The notes beneath the pieces are model-generated. The model saw only the letters and a list, made by a program, of their open reading frames with translations. It did no database searches and was not told the origin of the DNA. Both the position numbers and the translations under genes were made by a program. From Paeniglutamicibacter terrestris (lineage in GTDB: Bacteria > Actinomycetota > Actinomycetes > Actinomycetales > Micrococcaceae), in assembly GCF_012271785.1 (NCBI RefSeq), contig NZ_JAAWVT010000006.1:62001-126000 (forward strand): DNA of 64,000 bases, given 5' to 3'. Below are positions 1 through 6,555 of this stretch, piece after piece; positions within the stretch are counted from its first letter, which is position 1; the number at the start of each line of letters is the position of its first letter.

Positions 1-171
1 TTGGTCTCCTACCCAACGGCCAAGGGCTGCGCCGCGGCGTACTACCCCGAGGCCAATGCGCTGGTGCACCGGGATCTGGTGGCCCGAGAATCCAACACCC
101 CCGGGTTTAAGGCCATGACGGTGCGCTTTGTGCCGCACGAATTGGCTCCGGGTCCGACTCTAGACAGCTAG
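1..171 (+). CDS. C-terminal end of FdhF/YdeP-type molybdopterin oxidoreductase (partial)
   Basis: The window opens inside a reading frame of 56 codons ending in TAG. Its residues (RGC-like ...KGCAAAYYPEANALV... then RESNTPGFKAMTVRF) match my memory of the C-terminus of the FdhF/YdeP family of molybdopterin-dependent oxidoreductases, where a CAAAYYPE-type segment and a SNTP motif close the molydopterin dinucleotide-binding domain. The family is related to formate dehydrogenase H but its physiological substrate is often unknown. Only the last ~56 of about 750 residues are present, so the active site cannot be checked. A strong hairpin follows 14 bases after the stop, consistent with the end of a transcription unit. 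Confidence 0.7.
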   Translation: MVSYPTAKGCAAAYYPEANALVHRDLVARESNTPGFKAMTVRFVPHELAPGPTLDS

Positions 172-184
172 GGATTCATCACAC

Positions 185-221
185 GGCGGCCGCCACTGCC
201 TCAAACCCAGTGGCGGCCGCC
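185..221 (+). terminator. Hairpin terminator after the molybdopterin oxidoreductase
   Basis: A perfect 14-bp GC-rich inverted repeat (185-198 with 208-221) has a 9-base loop and begins 13 bases after the stop codon. There is no T-tract, which is common for actinobacterial terminators. Confidence 0.6.
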
Positions 222-329
222 TTAGCGAGCGCAATCTTGTGACGCTCGCGCAACGTCGTGATGGTGGGTTAAGGACCGCGGCGTTAGGTTGCGCACCCAC
301 CTAGATCTCGGGAGCATCGCCGTTCGGGC

Positions 330-382
330 GGGCCCTGCTGCAGAGGTCGGACACCTGTCCTTCAGCCTCTGCAGCAGGGCCC
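330..382. repeat. 17-bp perfect inverted repeat with nested hairpin
   Basis: Positions 330-346 pair perfectly with 366-382 (GGGCCCTGCTGCAGAGG arm). The 19-base loop contains a further 5-bp stem, GGACA (349-353) with TGTCC (356-360). It lies between the end of the first gene and a leaderless immunity gene. It may be a second terminator or a transcribed structured RNA; nothing else explains it. Confidence 0.5.
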
Positions 383-421
383 GACGTCTCTTGAAGTTGC
401 CATCACCAGGTTCTCCCGGCG

Positions 422-427
422 TAGGCT
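422..427 (+). promoter_or_regulatory. -10 hexamer of a leaderless immunity gene
   Basis: TAGGCT lies only 6 bases upstream of the ATG at 434. A start site about 7 bases downstream of a -10 element would fall on the ATG itself, so the transcript is predicted to be leaderless. No Shine-Dalgarno sequence is visible in front of this ATG, which agrees. Confidence 0.45.
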
Positions 428-433
428 GGCCGC

Positions 434-949
434 ATGATCCTTCCCGCGGTTCGTGACCCTCGGCTAGTGAGTGTCCGCCGTGGTGGGACGCTCACCGAAA
501 CAGACCACCGTCTTCTAGCCTTATGGGCGGCCATGTGTGCCGAACGCGTGCTGCCTCTATTCGAGGAATCAAATGGCGAGGACAAACGACCTCGTAACGC
601 GATTGAAGCGGCACGGACGTGGGCTCGCGGCCAAGCGAAAATGATGGACACCCGTGCGAGTGGCGGGCACGCAATGGGTGCTGCTCGACCTCTTCGCGGT
701 GCAGCTCGTTTCGCCGCGTACGCAGCCGGTCAGGCGGCCTGCGTTGCTCATGTACCTGAACACGATCTTGGTGCCGCTGCTTATGCGATCAAGGCGGTGC
801 AGGCAGCAGCACCCCGGGGTAAGGAAAAGGAGGCCGGCAAGGCTGAGCGTGACTGGCAGCGCAGACACATTCCGGGCGGTCTTTATCATCTCGTCCTCGA
901 GGACCAAGCGCGCCGCAACGACATCTGTTGGTCTGTGTTCAGCGACTGA
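434..949 (+). CDS. Imm5-like putative immunity protein
   Basis: This 171-residue protein starts MILPAVRD and carries the blocks DHRLLALWAA, CAERVLPLFEE, RPRNAIEAARTWARG and AYAIKAVQAA. These are recognisable from the family annotated 'putative immunity protein' (Imm5-like), an all-alpha, alanine-rich protein found near polymorphic toxins in many bacteria. The final 60 residues (ERDWQRRHIPGGLYHLV) are also typical of the family. No toxin, secretion or adhesin gene is visible next to it, so it looks like an orphan. The ATG is chosen because a -10 hexamer lies just upstream (leaderless). The family assignment is from recalled sequence pattern; the partner toxin is unknown. Confidence 0.72.
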   Translation: MILPAVRDPRLVSVRRGGTLTETDHRLLALWAAMCAERVLPLFEESNGEDKRPRNAIEAARTWARGQAKMMDTRASGGHAMGAARPLRGAARFAAYAAGQAACVAHVPEHDLGAAAYAIKAVQAAAPRGKEKEAGKAERDWQRRHIPGGLYHLVLEDQARRNDICWSVFSD

Positions 950-1432
950 GACTTCGCCCAAATCATTTTGCCCGGTAACGGGTTGCCATCCTTTTGCGGA
1001 CGGCACGGCGCCGTAGGGAAGTCTGTGGACATCGCGGGCCCAAGAAACGATTTTGCCCAACTGGGCCGTCGTGGGGGTGCGCCCGACCGACCAACCTCGA
1101 ATCGCTGACTGAACCGCGCCGATGGAGGGCTGCTTGGTCGTTCCGAGGGAAGCCAAAACCTCTGGTTTTGAGGACGATGCCAGATACGGCTATTCGGCCA
1201 CTTCGCGTTCGGGATATCGCGGAGAATATGCGGCCAAGCACCCGGCTGTCGCCCAAAAAGTCATTGCCGGATAGCCGACTTGGCTAACGCCGGCTGAGGA
1301 ACAGCACCAACATCACAGCGCTTCTACGCGAAGCAGGGGAAGAATATTTGACCAGAATCCGTTATGAGGTTGGCGGGGCCGACCTGACCGCAAGACTATG
1401 ATCATTACTTCCGGTGCCGGAGGATTCACTTC
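950..1432. other. Gene-free interval
   Basis: I find no convincing gene in these 483 bases. Short open frames exist on both strands but have no recognisable domain and poor codon use. A small 7-bp hairpin, CAAAACC/GGTTTTG, lies at 1154-1170. The interval may contain decayed sequence. The last ~15 bases hold the GGAGG (1419-1423) that positions the next gene's start. Confidence 0.4.
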
Positions 1433-3331
1433 GTGGCGCTGCACAACAAGTTAGCTGGATGGCGAGTACACCTCATGAGTATGGAAAACGTAGCCTGGCA
1501 TTCGTTATGGCGAATGACGGGGGACAATAAGGGCAAGGCATATGCCGAGACGACCCCACGGCGAGTTCTCGCCTTCGCCACCAGTTATAAGAACCGACTG
1601 TTGGTTTTTGTACTTTTCTCGGTGTTCTCCGCAGTTCTTGCCGTGATCACCCCGGTGCTCGCTGGCCGCGTGGTTGATGCCATCGTCGCCAACAGTGGTG
1701 TGCAAGCGGTGATAAATCTGGCGGTCATCATTGCCATTGTTGCCGTTCTGGACGTTGGGGTTTCCCTGGTGGTGCGATGGTATTCCTCACGGTTGGGTGA
1801 AGGAATCATCTTTGATTTGCGCACGGCAGTCTTCGACCACGTGCAGAAAATGCCGGTGGCATTCTTCACTCGCACCCGGACCGGTGCGCTGGTTAGTCGG
1901 CTGAACAACGATGTCATCGGTGCCCAAGCAGCATTCGCCGGAACGCTTTCAGGCTTGGTATCTAATACTGTGGCGCTGGTGCTCACTGCCGGCGTCATGT
2001 TCTCCACCTCGTGGCAGGTCACAGTGCTGGCACTAATTTTGTTGCCCGTTTTCCTCTTTCCGGCACGCAGGTTCGGCAAGTCGCTGGCTATGCTTCGCAA
2101 AGAATCCGCTGACCTTAACGCCTCGATGGGCACCCAAATGACCGAGCGATTCTCCGCGCCCGGTGCCACCCTGATCAAGCTCTTTGGCCGCCCCGCAGAC
2201 GAATCGTTGCAATTCGGGCTCCGTGCGGGACGAGTCCGAGACATCGGGGTGAAGATGGCGATGCGCCAGTTCTTCTTCGTCTCAATGCTCACGCTCGTTG
2301 CCGCGTTGGCCCTGGCCTTGGTCTACGGACTCGGTGGGGTATTCGCGATGCGTGGCGAGTTGGCGGCCGGTGACGTCGTGGTATTGGCCATGCTGCTGAC
2401 CCGGCTCTACGCCCCACTAACCGCTCTTGCCAACGCTCGAGTAGAAATCACCAGTGCGCTGGTCAGCTTTGACCGCGTCTTTGAGATCTTAGATCTGAAA
2501 CCGCTGATCACCGACGCTCCTGATGCCCGGGTATTGGACGCGGGACCGGTGGCCGTGAAGTTCAATAACGTCTCCTTCGCCTACCCCAGCGCGGAAAAGG
2601 TGTCGCTTGCCTCGCTTGAAGATGTCTCCGTACTCGACACTCGTGGTGGGGAAACGGTGCTACACGGCATTGACTTTGAAATTCCTGCCGGCTCCACGGT
2701 GGCGCTGGTCGGATCTTCCGGGGCCGGTAAATCAACTATCGCCTCGCTGCTGGCGCGACTCTACGACGTTGATTCTGGAAGCGTGGAGCTCGCCGGCGAG
2801 GACATTCGCAATCTCAAGCTTGACTCGCTGCGCTCAACGGTTTCCATGGTCACTCAGGATGGACACCTGTTCCACGAGACCATCGGTGCCAACCTACGCC
2901 TTGCTCGGCCCGAGGCCAGTGATGAAGAAATCTGGCAGGCACTACGCAGGGCCCGACTCGAGCCAACCATTGCCTCGCTTCCAGATGGACTAGACACCGT
3001 CGTGGGGGAGCGGGGCTACCGACTTTCCGGTGGTGAACGCCAGCGCATGACTATCGCTCGGTTGCTGTTGGCCGCTCCTCAAGTGGTGATCCTCGACGAG
3101 GCCACCGCCGCGTTGGATTCGGCCAACGAAGCTGCCGTACAGGCGGCACTTGCCGAGGCTCTGGCCGATCGGACCGCTTTGGTGATTGCCCACCGGCTCT
3201 CCACCGTCCGCTCGGCCGACCTGATCCTGGTGATCGAGGACGGACGTGTTGCCGAACGTGGAACCCACTCCGAATTGATGGTGGTCCGTGGGCGCTACGC
3301 AGAACTGCACGATACGCAGTTCGCCCAGTAG
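1433..3331 (+). CDS. ABC exporter, fused membrane and ATPase domains
   Basis: This 632-residue protein is a half-size type IV ABC exporter that would work as a homodimer or heterodimer in the cytoplasmic membrane. Residues ~45-340 form a six-helix ABC-transporter transmembrane domain. The nucleotide-binding domain follows, with Walker A GSSGAGKST near residue 427, signature LSGGERQR near 531, Walker B VVILDEA near 551 and the H-loop in IAHRLST. It resembles multidrug/lipid exporters, and the substrate cannot be deduced. I keep the GTG start because GGAGG lies 9 bases upstream. An in-frame ATG at 1475 (MSMENVAWHS) matches the usual family N-terminus and is a real alternative. It appears to be monocistronic, with a NUDIX gene convergent downstream. 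Confidence 0.88.
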   Translation: MALHNKLAGWRVHLMSMENVAWHSLWRMTGDNKGKAYAETTPRRVLAFATSYKNRLLVFVLFSVFSAVLAVITPVLAGRVVDAIVANSGVQAVINLAVIIAIVAVLDVGVSLVVRWYSSRLGEGIIFDLRTAVFDHVQKMPVAFFTRTRTGALVSRLNNDVIGAQAAFAGTLSGLVSNTVALVLTAGVMFSTSWQVTVLALILLPVFLFPARRFGKSLAMLRKESADLNASMGTQMTERFSAPGATLIKLFGRPADESLQFGLRAGRVRDIGVKMAMRQFFFVSMLTLVAALALALVYGLGGVFAMRGELAAGDVVVLAMLLTRLYAPLTALANARVEITSALVSFDRVFEILDLKPLITDAPDARVLDAGPVAVKFNNVSFAYPSAEKVSLASLEDVSVLDTRGGETVLHGIDFEIPAGSTVALVGSSGAGKSTIASLLARLYDVDSGSVELAGEDIRNLKLDSLRSTVSMVTQDGHLFHETIGANLRLARPEASDEEIWQALRRARLEPTIASLPDGLDTVVGERGYRLSGGERQRMTIARLLLAAPQVVILDEATAALDSANEAAVQAALAEALADRTALVIAHRLSTVRSADLILVIEDGRVAERGTHSELMVVRGRYAELHDTQFAQ

Positions 3332-3348
3332 CGAGGCTGGCGCCGGGC

Positions 3349-3750
3349 TTATACGCCGAGTAAGCCCGGCAGTACCTTGAGCCGCAGAAGCGGGGCAATG
3401 TCCTCCCGTTCCATGGCCTCGGCGGGGTCGAGCCACATCATGGCTTCGATTTCGGCCCGGATATTTGGTGCAGCCTCGGTGCGCGCAGCAAAGAGGTGGG
3501 CGTGGATGTCGGTGTCGGCCTCATTGGCCGCTGCACCCTTCCAAAGGCCCATCGAAATGACTTCGTCAGGCGCAAATATTAGGCCAGTTTCTTCCTGAAC
3601 TTCACGCAGTACTGCGGCCAGCGGGGTTTCATCGGGCTCCAATTTTCCGCCGGGTTGCATGAACATGCTTGTACCGCGTTTACGGACAAGGAGGATACGT
3701 CCAGCAGCGTCTAGAAGTTGCAGGGCAGAGATGGTAAGAATCTTTGGCAC
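3349..3750 (-). CDS. NUDIX hydrolase
   Basis: This 133-residue NUDIX-superfamily protein probably hydrolyses a nucleoside diphosphate linked to another moiety. The Nudix box GX5EX7REUXEEXGU is intact as GGKLEPDETPLAAVLREVQEETGL, split here as GKLEPDE and REVQEETGL around residues 35-58, with the catalytic REVQEE glutamates present. The N-terminal ALQLLDAAGRILLVRKRG and the MQPGGK motif are typical of MutT-like enzymes. It starts with GTG and ends 17 bases from the convergent ABC exporter gene. The substrate cannot be read from sequence. Confidence 0.85.
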   Translation of the reverse strand: MPKILTISALQLLDAAGRILLVRKRGTSMFMQPGGKLEPDETPLAAVLREVQEETGLIFAPDEVISMGLWKGAAANEADTDIHAHLFAARTEAAPNIRAEIEAMMWLDPAEAMEREDIAPLLRLKVLPGLLGV

Positions 3751-3815
3751 AACTTGAGCTTAACAACCGTCAATGCACAGGTGTGAATGATAGCGTGCTG
3801 TGTGAACAGGCTTTC

Positions 3816-3829
3816 ATAAACGCGTTTAT
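3816..3829. promoter_or_regulatory. 14-bp palindromic operator candidate for the ROK repressor
   Basis: ATAAACGCGTTTAT is a perfect palindrome in the intergenic space between the divergent NUDIX and ROK-repressor genes. Its position suggests autoregulation by the ROK protein, but the link is inference. Confidence 0.45.
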
Positions 3830-3962
3830 CCAAATAAGAGCTGGATACTGGTAGGTAACTAAGCCAGTGCGTGGTGTGAGATGAATCGCAGTGGTCATTG
3901 GGGACACTGCGATTCGGATATGGCCGTGGGGGATCAAATGTGGATCTACAAATGGAGAATTG

Positions 3963-5192
3963 ATGCAGCGGGGCACCAACTTAGGTCGACTCGGGGATTT
4001 TAATCAGGCAGTCATCTTTGAATCGATCCGTAGGGCAGTAGACGGGGTGAGCCGTGTCGAATTGGCTGGCTCCACCGGTCTCTCCCCACAGACGATATCA
4101 AATGTTGTTCGACGCCTTCTTGACGAGGGGCTCGTCAGGGAAGACCGTACGATCGTATCCGGCCCAGGCAAGCCGAGAACCGTTCTGGAACTCGAAGCCG
4201 GTCGCATGGTTGCCGTTGGCATCCATCTGGACCCGGGGGTCATCACCGTGGTGATGCTGAACCTCCGAGGGGAAATCATGCACTCGCGTCGCCTTGATAT
4301 CCCTGCAGTGGAAGTTCCGGAAAAGACTATCGAAACCATGGCTCGCACCGTGGACGAGATCATTTCCATGGCCGGTGTGCCGCGCTCCAACGTGTTAGGT
4401 GTCGGTGTTGTCGTTCCGGGTCCGCTGGATCCAGTACGTGGTGTCATGACCAATCCGCCGCTGCTTGATGGCTGGAAAGACGTTGACATGGTTGAGCCAC
4501 TGCACCGCATGCTCAAGCTCGATGTTCTCATTGAGAAGGACACCATTGCCGCCTCCATTGCCGAGCAGTGGAAGAGCAATGAAGCCGAGCGCGACAATTT
4601 TGTCACCATGTACATCGGTGCCGGAATCGGTGCGGGCATGGTCCTCAACGGTGAGATCCACCGTGGCATTAGCGGCAATGCCGGCGAAGTAGGACACTAC
4701 TCCACAGGGGTTGTCGCTCACGACTGCGATATTTGCGGTCGAAATGACTGCCTCCATGCAGCACTTGCTTTCAGTAAGTTCGCACAATTAGCACGCGAGC
4801 GTGGACTGGACCTGACGGTGCCGGCTGATGGCTCCGTGGCAGAACGCGCCGTGGGCATCGCAGAGCTTGTCAGGCTGGCAAAGTCCGGCAATGAGGCAGC
4901 GGTGGAGATCCTCCGCGATCGCATGGGACTTGTCGGCCAGGTGGCCGGTCAGCTCGCCAATACCTTGGACGTCGGCCTCATCATTTTCGGTGGACCGTTG
5001 TGGGCCGAGGTAGGCGAACTGTGCCTTGAGGATGTGAGTTCAATCATCAACGAGAGATTCATTTCCAAGAATGTTCATGCCGTAGAGGTCAGGTCGTCGA
5101 GCCTGGGTCACGAAGTCGGCGCCATTGGTGGCGCATGCGTGGTTATGGATGCGAATTTGTCCCCGAAGGCTGCAGCCTTGTTGCTGCGCTAA
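3963..5192 (+). CDS. ROK-family transcriptional repressor
   Basis: This protein combines an N-terminal winged helix-turn-helix (MQRGTNLGRLGDFN, then VSRVELAGSTGLSPQTISNVVRRLLDEGLV) with a ROK sugar-kinase-like effector domain. The zinc-binding ROK signature appears as GEVGHYSTG...CDICGRNDCLHAA around residues 240-270. That layout is typical of NagC/Mlc/XylR-type repressors that sense a sugar or sugar phosphate. The ATG is preferred over an upstream start 24 codons earlier because GGAGA lies just before it and the family begins near this residue. The kinase-like domain probably binds ligand rather than catalysing. A palindrome at 3816 could be its operator. The target genes are not identifiable here. 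Confidence 0.87.
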   Translation: MQRGTNLGRLGDFNQAVIFESIRRAVDGVSRVELAGSTGLSPQTISNVVRRLLDEGLVREDRTIVSGPGKPRTVLELEAGRMVAVGIHLDPGVITVVMLNLRGEIMHSRRLDIPAVEVPEKTIETMARTVDEIISMAGVPRSNVLGVGVVVPGPLDPVRGVMTNPPLLDGWKDVDMVEPLHRMLKLDVLIEKDTIAASIAEQWKSNEAERDNFVTMYIGAGIGAGMVLNGEIHRGISGNAGEVGHYSTGVVAHDCDICGRNDCLHAALAFSKFAQLARERGLDLTVPADGSVAERAVGIAELVRLAKSGNEAAVEILRDRMGLVGQVAGQLANTLDVGLIIFGGPLWAEVGELCLEDVSSIINERFISKNVHAVEVRSSSLGHEVGAIGGACVVMDANLSPKAAALLLR

Positions 5193-5207
5193 TCGGCTTA
5201 TGTTTGC

Positions 5208-5249
5208 GACAATGGGTCGTTCGATGACGCTATCGAACGGCCCATTGTC
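5208..5249 (+). terminator. Terminator after the ROK repressor gene
   Basis: An 18-bp stem with one G-U pair (5208-5225 with 5232-5249) and a 6-base loop begins 15 bases after the stop codon. Confidence 0.65.
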
Positions 5250-5660
5250 ATACCTACTCATGAGTCAGTTGACAAACTTTCTCTAATGGATTTAGATGAC
5301 CAATAAGAGTTGGTAGTAATTAAGCTGCCCACCGTGATTTGCGTGAAGTCTTGTCTTGTCCGCATATGTAGCGCGTGGGGGAACGGCAGGTTGATTGCTG
5401 GGGAGCTAGCTCTTATCGCCGTCGACCGGTGCCGTAGGATGTAATGGGAGTTATCCCACGGTTTCACCGGTCGACGGCACCATTATTTAAGGTCGTCTCC
5501 GCGCCCTAGACCCGCCAGTGCCGCGGGTTTTGCGACGCTGGCACAGTGCGACAGTAGTCTCTTAGCTTGGCCAGCCATTTCACTTGCGGCAAAGGCCTTA
5601 TGTAGATCTGAAGAGTCGATCTAAACAACGAATGACCTGCACGAAAGCGCAGGTCATTCT
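5250..5660 (+). other. Non-coding stretch with promoter-like and structured elements
   Basis: About 400 bases hold no convincing gene. A consensus -35 hexamer TTGACA occurs at 5269-5274. A nested inverted repeat lies at 5418-5478 and a canonical rho-independent terminator at 5630-5668 on the plus strand. The arrangement (promoter-like element, structure, terminator) could encode a small RNA of roughly 370 bases. I recognise no known RNA family in it. Confidence 0.35.
5418..5478. repeat. 14-bp perfect inverted repeat with inner stem
   Basis: GCCGTCGACCGGTG (5418-5431) pairs with CACCGGTCGACGGC (5465-5478). The loop contains a second stem, TGGGA (5445-5449) with TCCCA (5454-5458), and short CCGT/ACGG complementarity. 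It may be part of a non-coding RNA or a protein-binding site. Confidence 0.5.
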
Positions 5661-5668
5661 TTTTATTA
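5630..5668 (+). terminator. Rho-independent terminator, plus strand
   Basis: The 11-bp stem GAATGACCTGC/GCAGGTCATTC (5630-5640, 5649-5659) is followed by a run of five T in TTTTTATTA. The T-tract shows it works on the plus strand; the same hairpin also lies just downstream of the minus-strand tRNA. Confidence 0.75.
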
Positions 5669-5669
5669 G

Positions 5670-5743
5670 TGCCCCTGACCGGAATTGAACCGATGGCCTA
5701 CTCTTTAGGAGAGAGTCGCTCTATCCAACTGAGCTACAGGGGC
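5670..5743 (-). tRNA. tRNA-Arg (anticodon CCT)
   Basis: The minus strand folds as a complete cloverleaf. The acceptor stem is GCCCCTG/CAGGGGC, the D arm is GCTC...GAGC, the anticodon stem is ACTCT/AGAGT around loop CTCCTAA (anticodon CCT), and the T arm is ATCGG-TTCAATT-CCGGT. The discriminator base is A, and CCA is not encoded. It reads AGG arginine codons, which are rare in high-GC genomes. No integrase or attachment-site duplication is visible beside it. Confidence 0.95.
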
Positions 5744-5837
5744 TGGCTTCGTCAAAACGATCCGTATCAATCCTAACGGCATTTTGATGAAGCTTGGTAA
5801 ATCTCACGCAGCGTGCCGCGGGTTATCTGCTTCGCTG

Positions 5838-6482
5838 CTACAGGAGCCCCTTCTTGGAAAGTTCCCACTTTTCACGGAAAGTCCGGACGAACGACGCGAT
5901 GATTACGCCGACGAGTATCGCTGCGGTGGCAAAGAAGAGAATCCATCGAGCCGTTGTCAGCGTTGAAGCCAAGGACACAGCGGCAGGATCCAATGCACCG
6001 GTGAACAGAACGTCAATGGCACGGTTCTCCCACAAATCAACGATGGCGAAGAGCACGGGGAAGGCCCAGAGGAACCAACGAGCGGCACCTCGGTGGGTAT
6101 TGATGTTCACGGCCAACATGGTTACTAGGGCAAAAAAGAGCGGAAAGAGCATGCCTGCGGTCTTATGGACGTAGTTCAATTGGCCAATAGCATCGGAATC
6201 CATGGCTTGGCGTAACGCCTCGATATGTTCCACCGTGTAGCCGCCGATCATTTGATCGGGCATGGCCAAGCTGTTGGACAGATCGGTCATCTGGGTCAAT
6301 ACCAGCAGGTGGTAATACCAAAAGAGGAAGAACACCACGACAACACCTGCCACCAAGATCAAGTTGCCATTGCCGGCAGCCTTTTCTGGTGAACGTTGCG
6401 TCGAGGCGTTGACCAGCGGAGCGGCCTCGGCTGCGGGGGTGGGACGGTAATACTGCTTCGTTTTCTTCTTTGACTTGGCCAT
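5838..6482 (-). CDS. Four-helix membrane protein of unknown function
   Basis: This 214-residue protein begins with a lysine-rich cytoplasmic segment (MAKSKKKTKQYYRP). Four predicted membrane helices follow near residues 42-62, 105-125, 133-150 and 175-196. The loop between helices 1 and 2 contains NSLAMPDQMIGGYT. The C-terminus is basic (RTFREKWELSKKG). I recognise no domain; similar proteins occur next to the pcrA helicase gene in Micrococcaceae, as here, where it is transcribed divergently from pcrA. The function is unknown. Confidence 0.7.
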   Translation of the reverse strand: MAKSKKKTKQYYRPTPAAEAAPLVNASTQRSPEKAAGNGNLILVAGVVVVFFLFWYYHLLVLTQMTDLSNSLAMPDQMIGGYTVEHIEALRQAMDSDAIGQLNYVHKTAGMLFPLFFALVTMLAVNINTHRGAARWFLWAFPVLFAIVDLWENRAIDVLFTGALDPAAVSLASTLTTARWILFFATAAILVGVIIASFVRTFREKWELSKKGLL

Positions 6483-6539
6483 GACCCCAATTATGCCGCT
6501 TTAGACCGGCTGTTCGGCCAACCCGTGGTCCCGCCACCG

Positions 6540-6545
6540 TAGACT
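6540..6545 (+). promoter_or_regulatory. -10 hexamer just upstream of pcrA
   Basis: TAGACT ends 10 bases before the pcrA ATG, so transcription would begin within a few bases of the start codon. No Shine-Dalgarno sequence is visible, suggesting an almost leaderless transcript. Confidence 0.4.
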
Positions 6546-6555
6546 AGGGCCCATC

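Noticed and set aside
569-1156. A 195-codon minus-strand open frame crossing the immunity gene and the gap after it
   Set aside because: The frame is antisense to the better-supported Imm5-like gene over half its length, has no recognisable domain, and its residue composition changes abruptly where the other gene ends.
1505-2292. Long minus-strand open frames under the ABC exporter gene
   Set aside because: They are antisense frames of a GC-rich gene, rich in Ser/Arg/Thr and without motifs; the sense strand has all ABC motifs.
5670-5743. tRNA-Arg as an integration site for a mobile element
   Set aside because: No integrase gene, no direct repeat of the tRNA 3' end and no shift in gene content were seen on either side.
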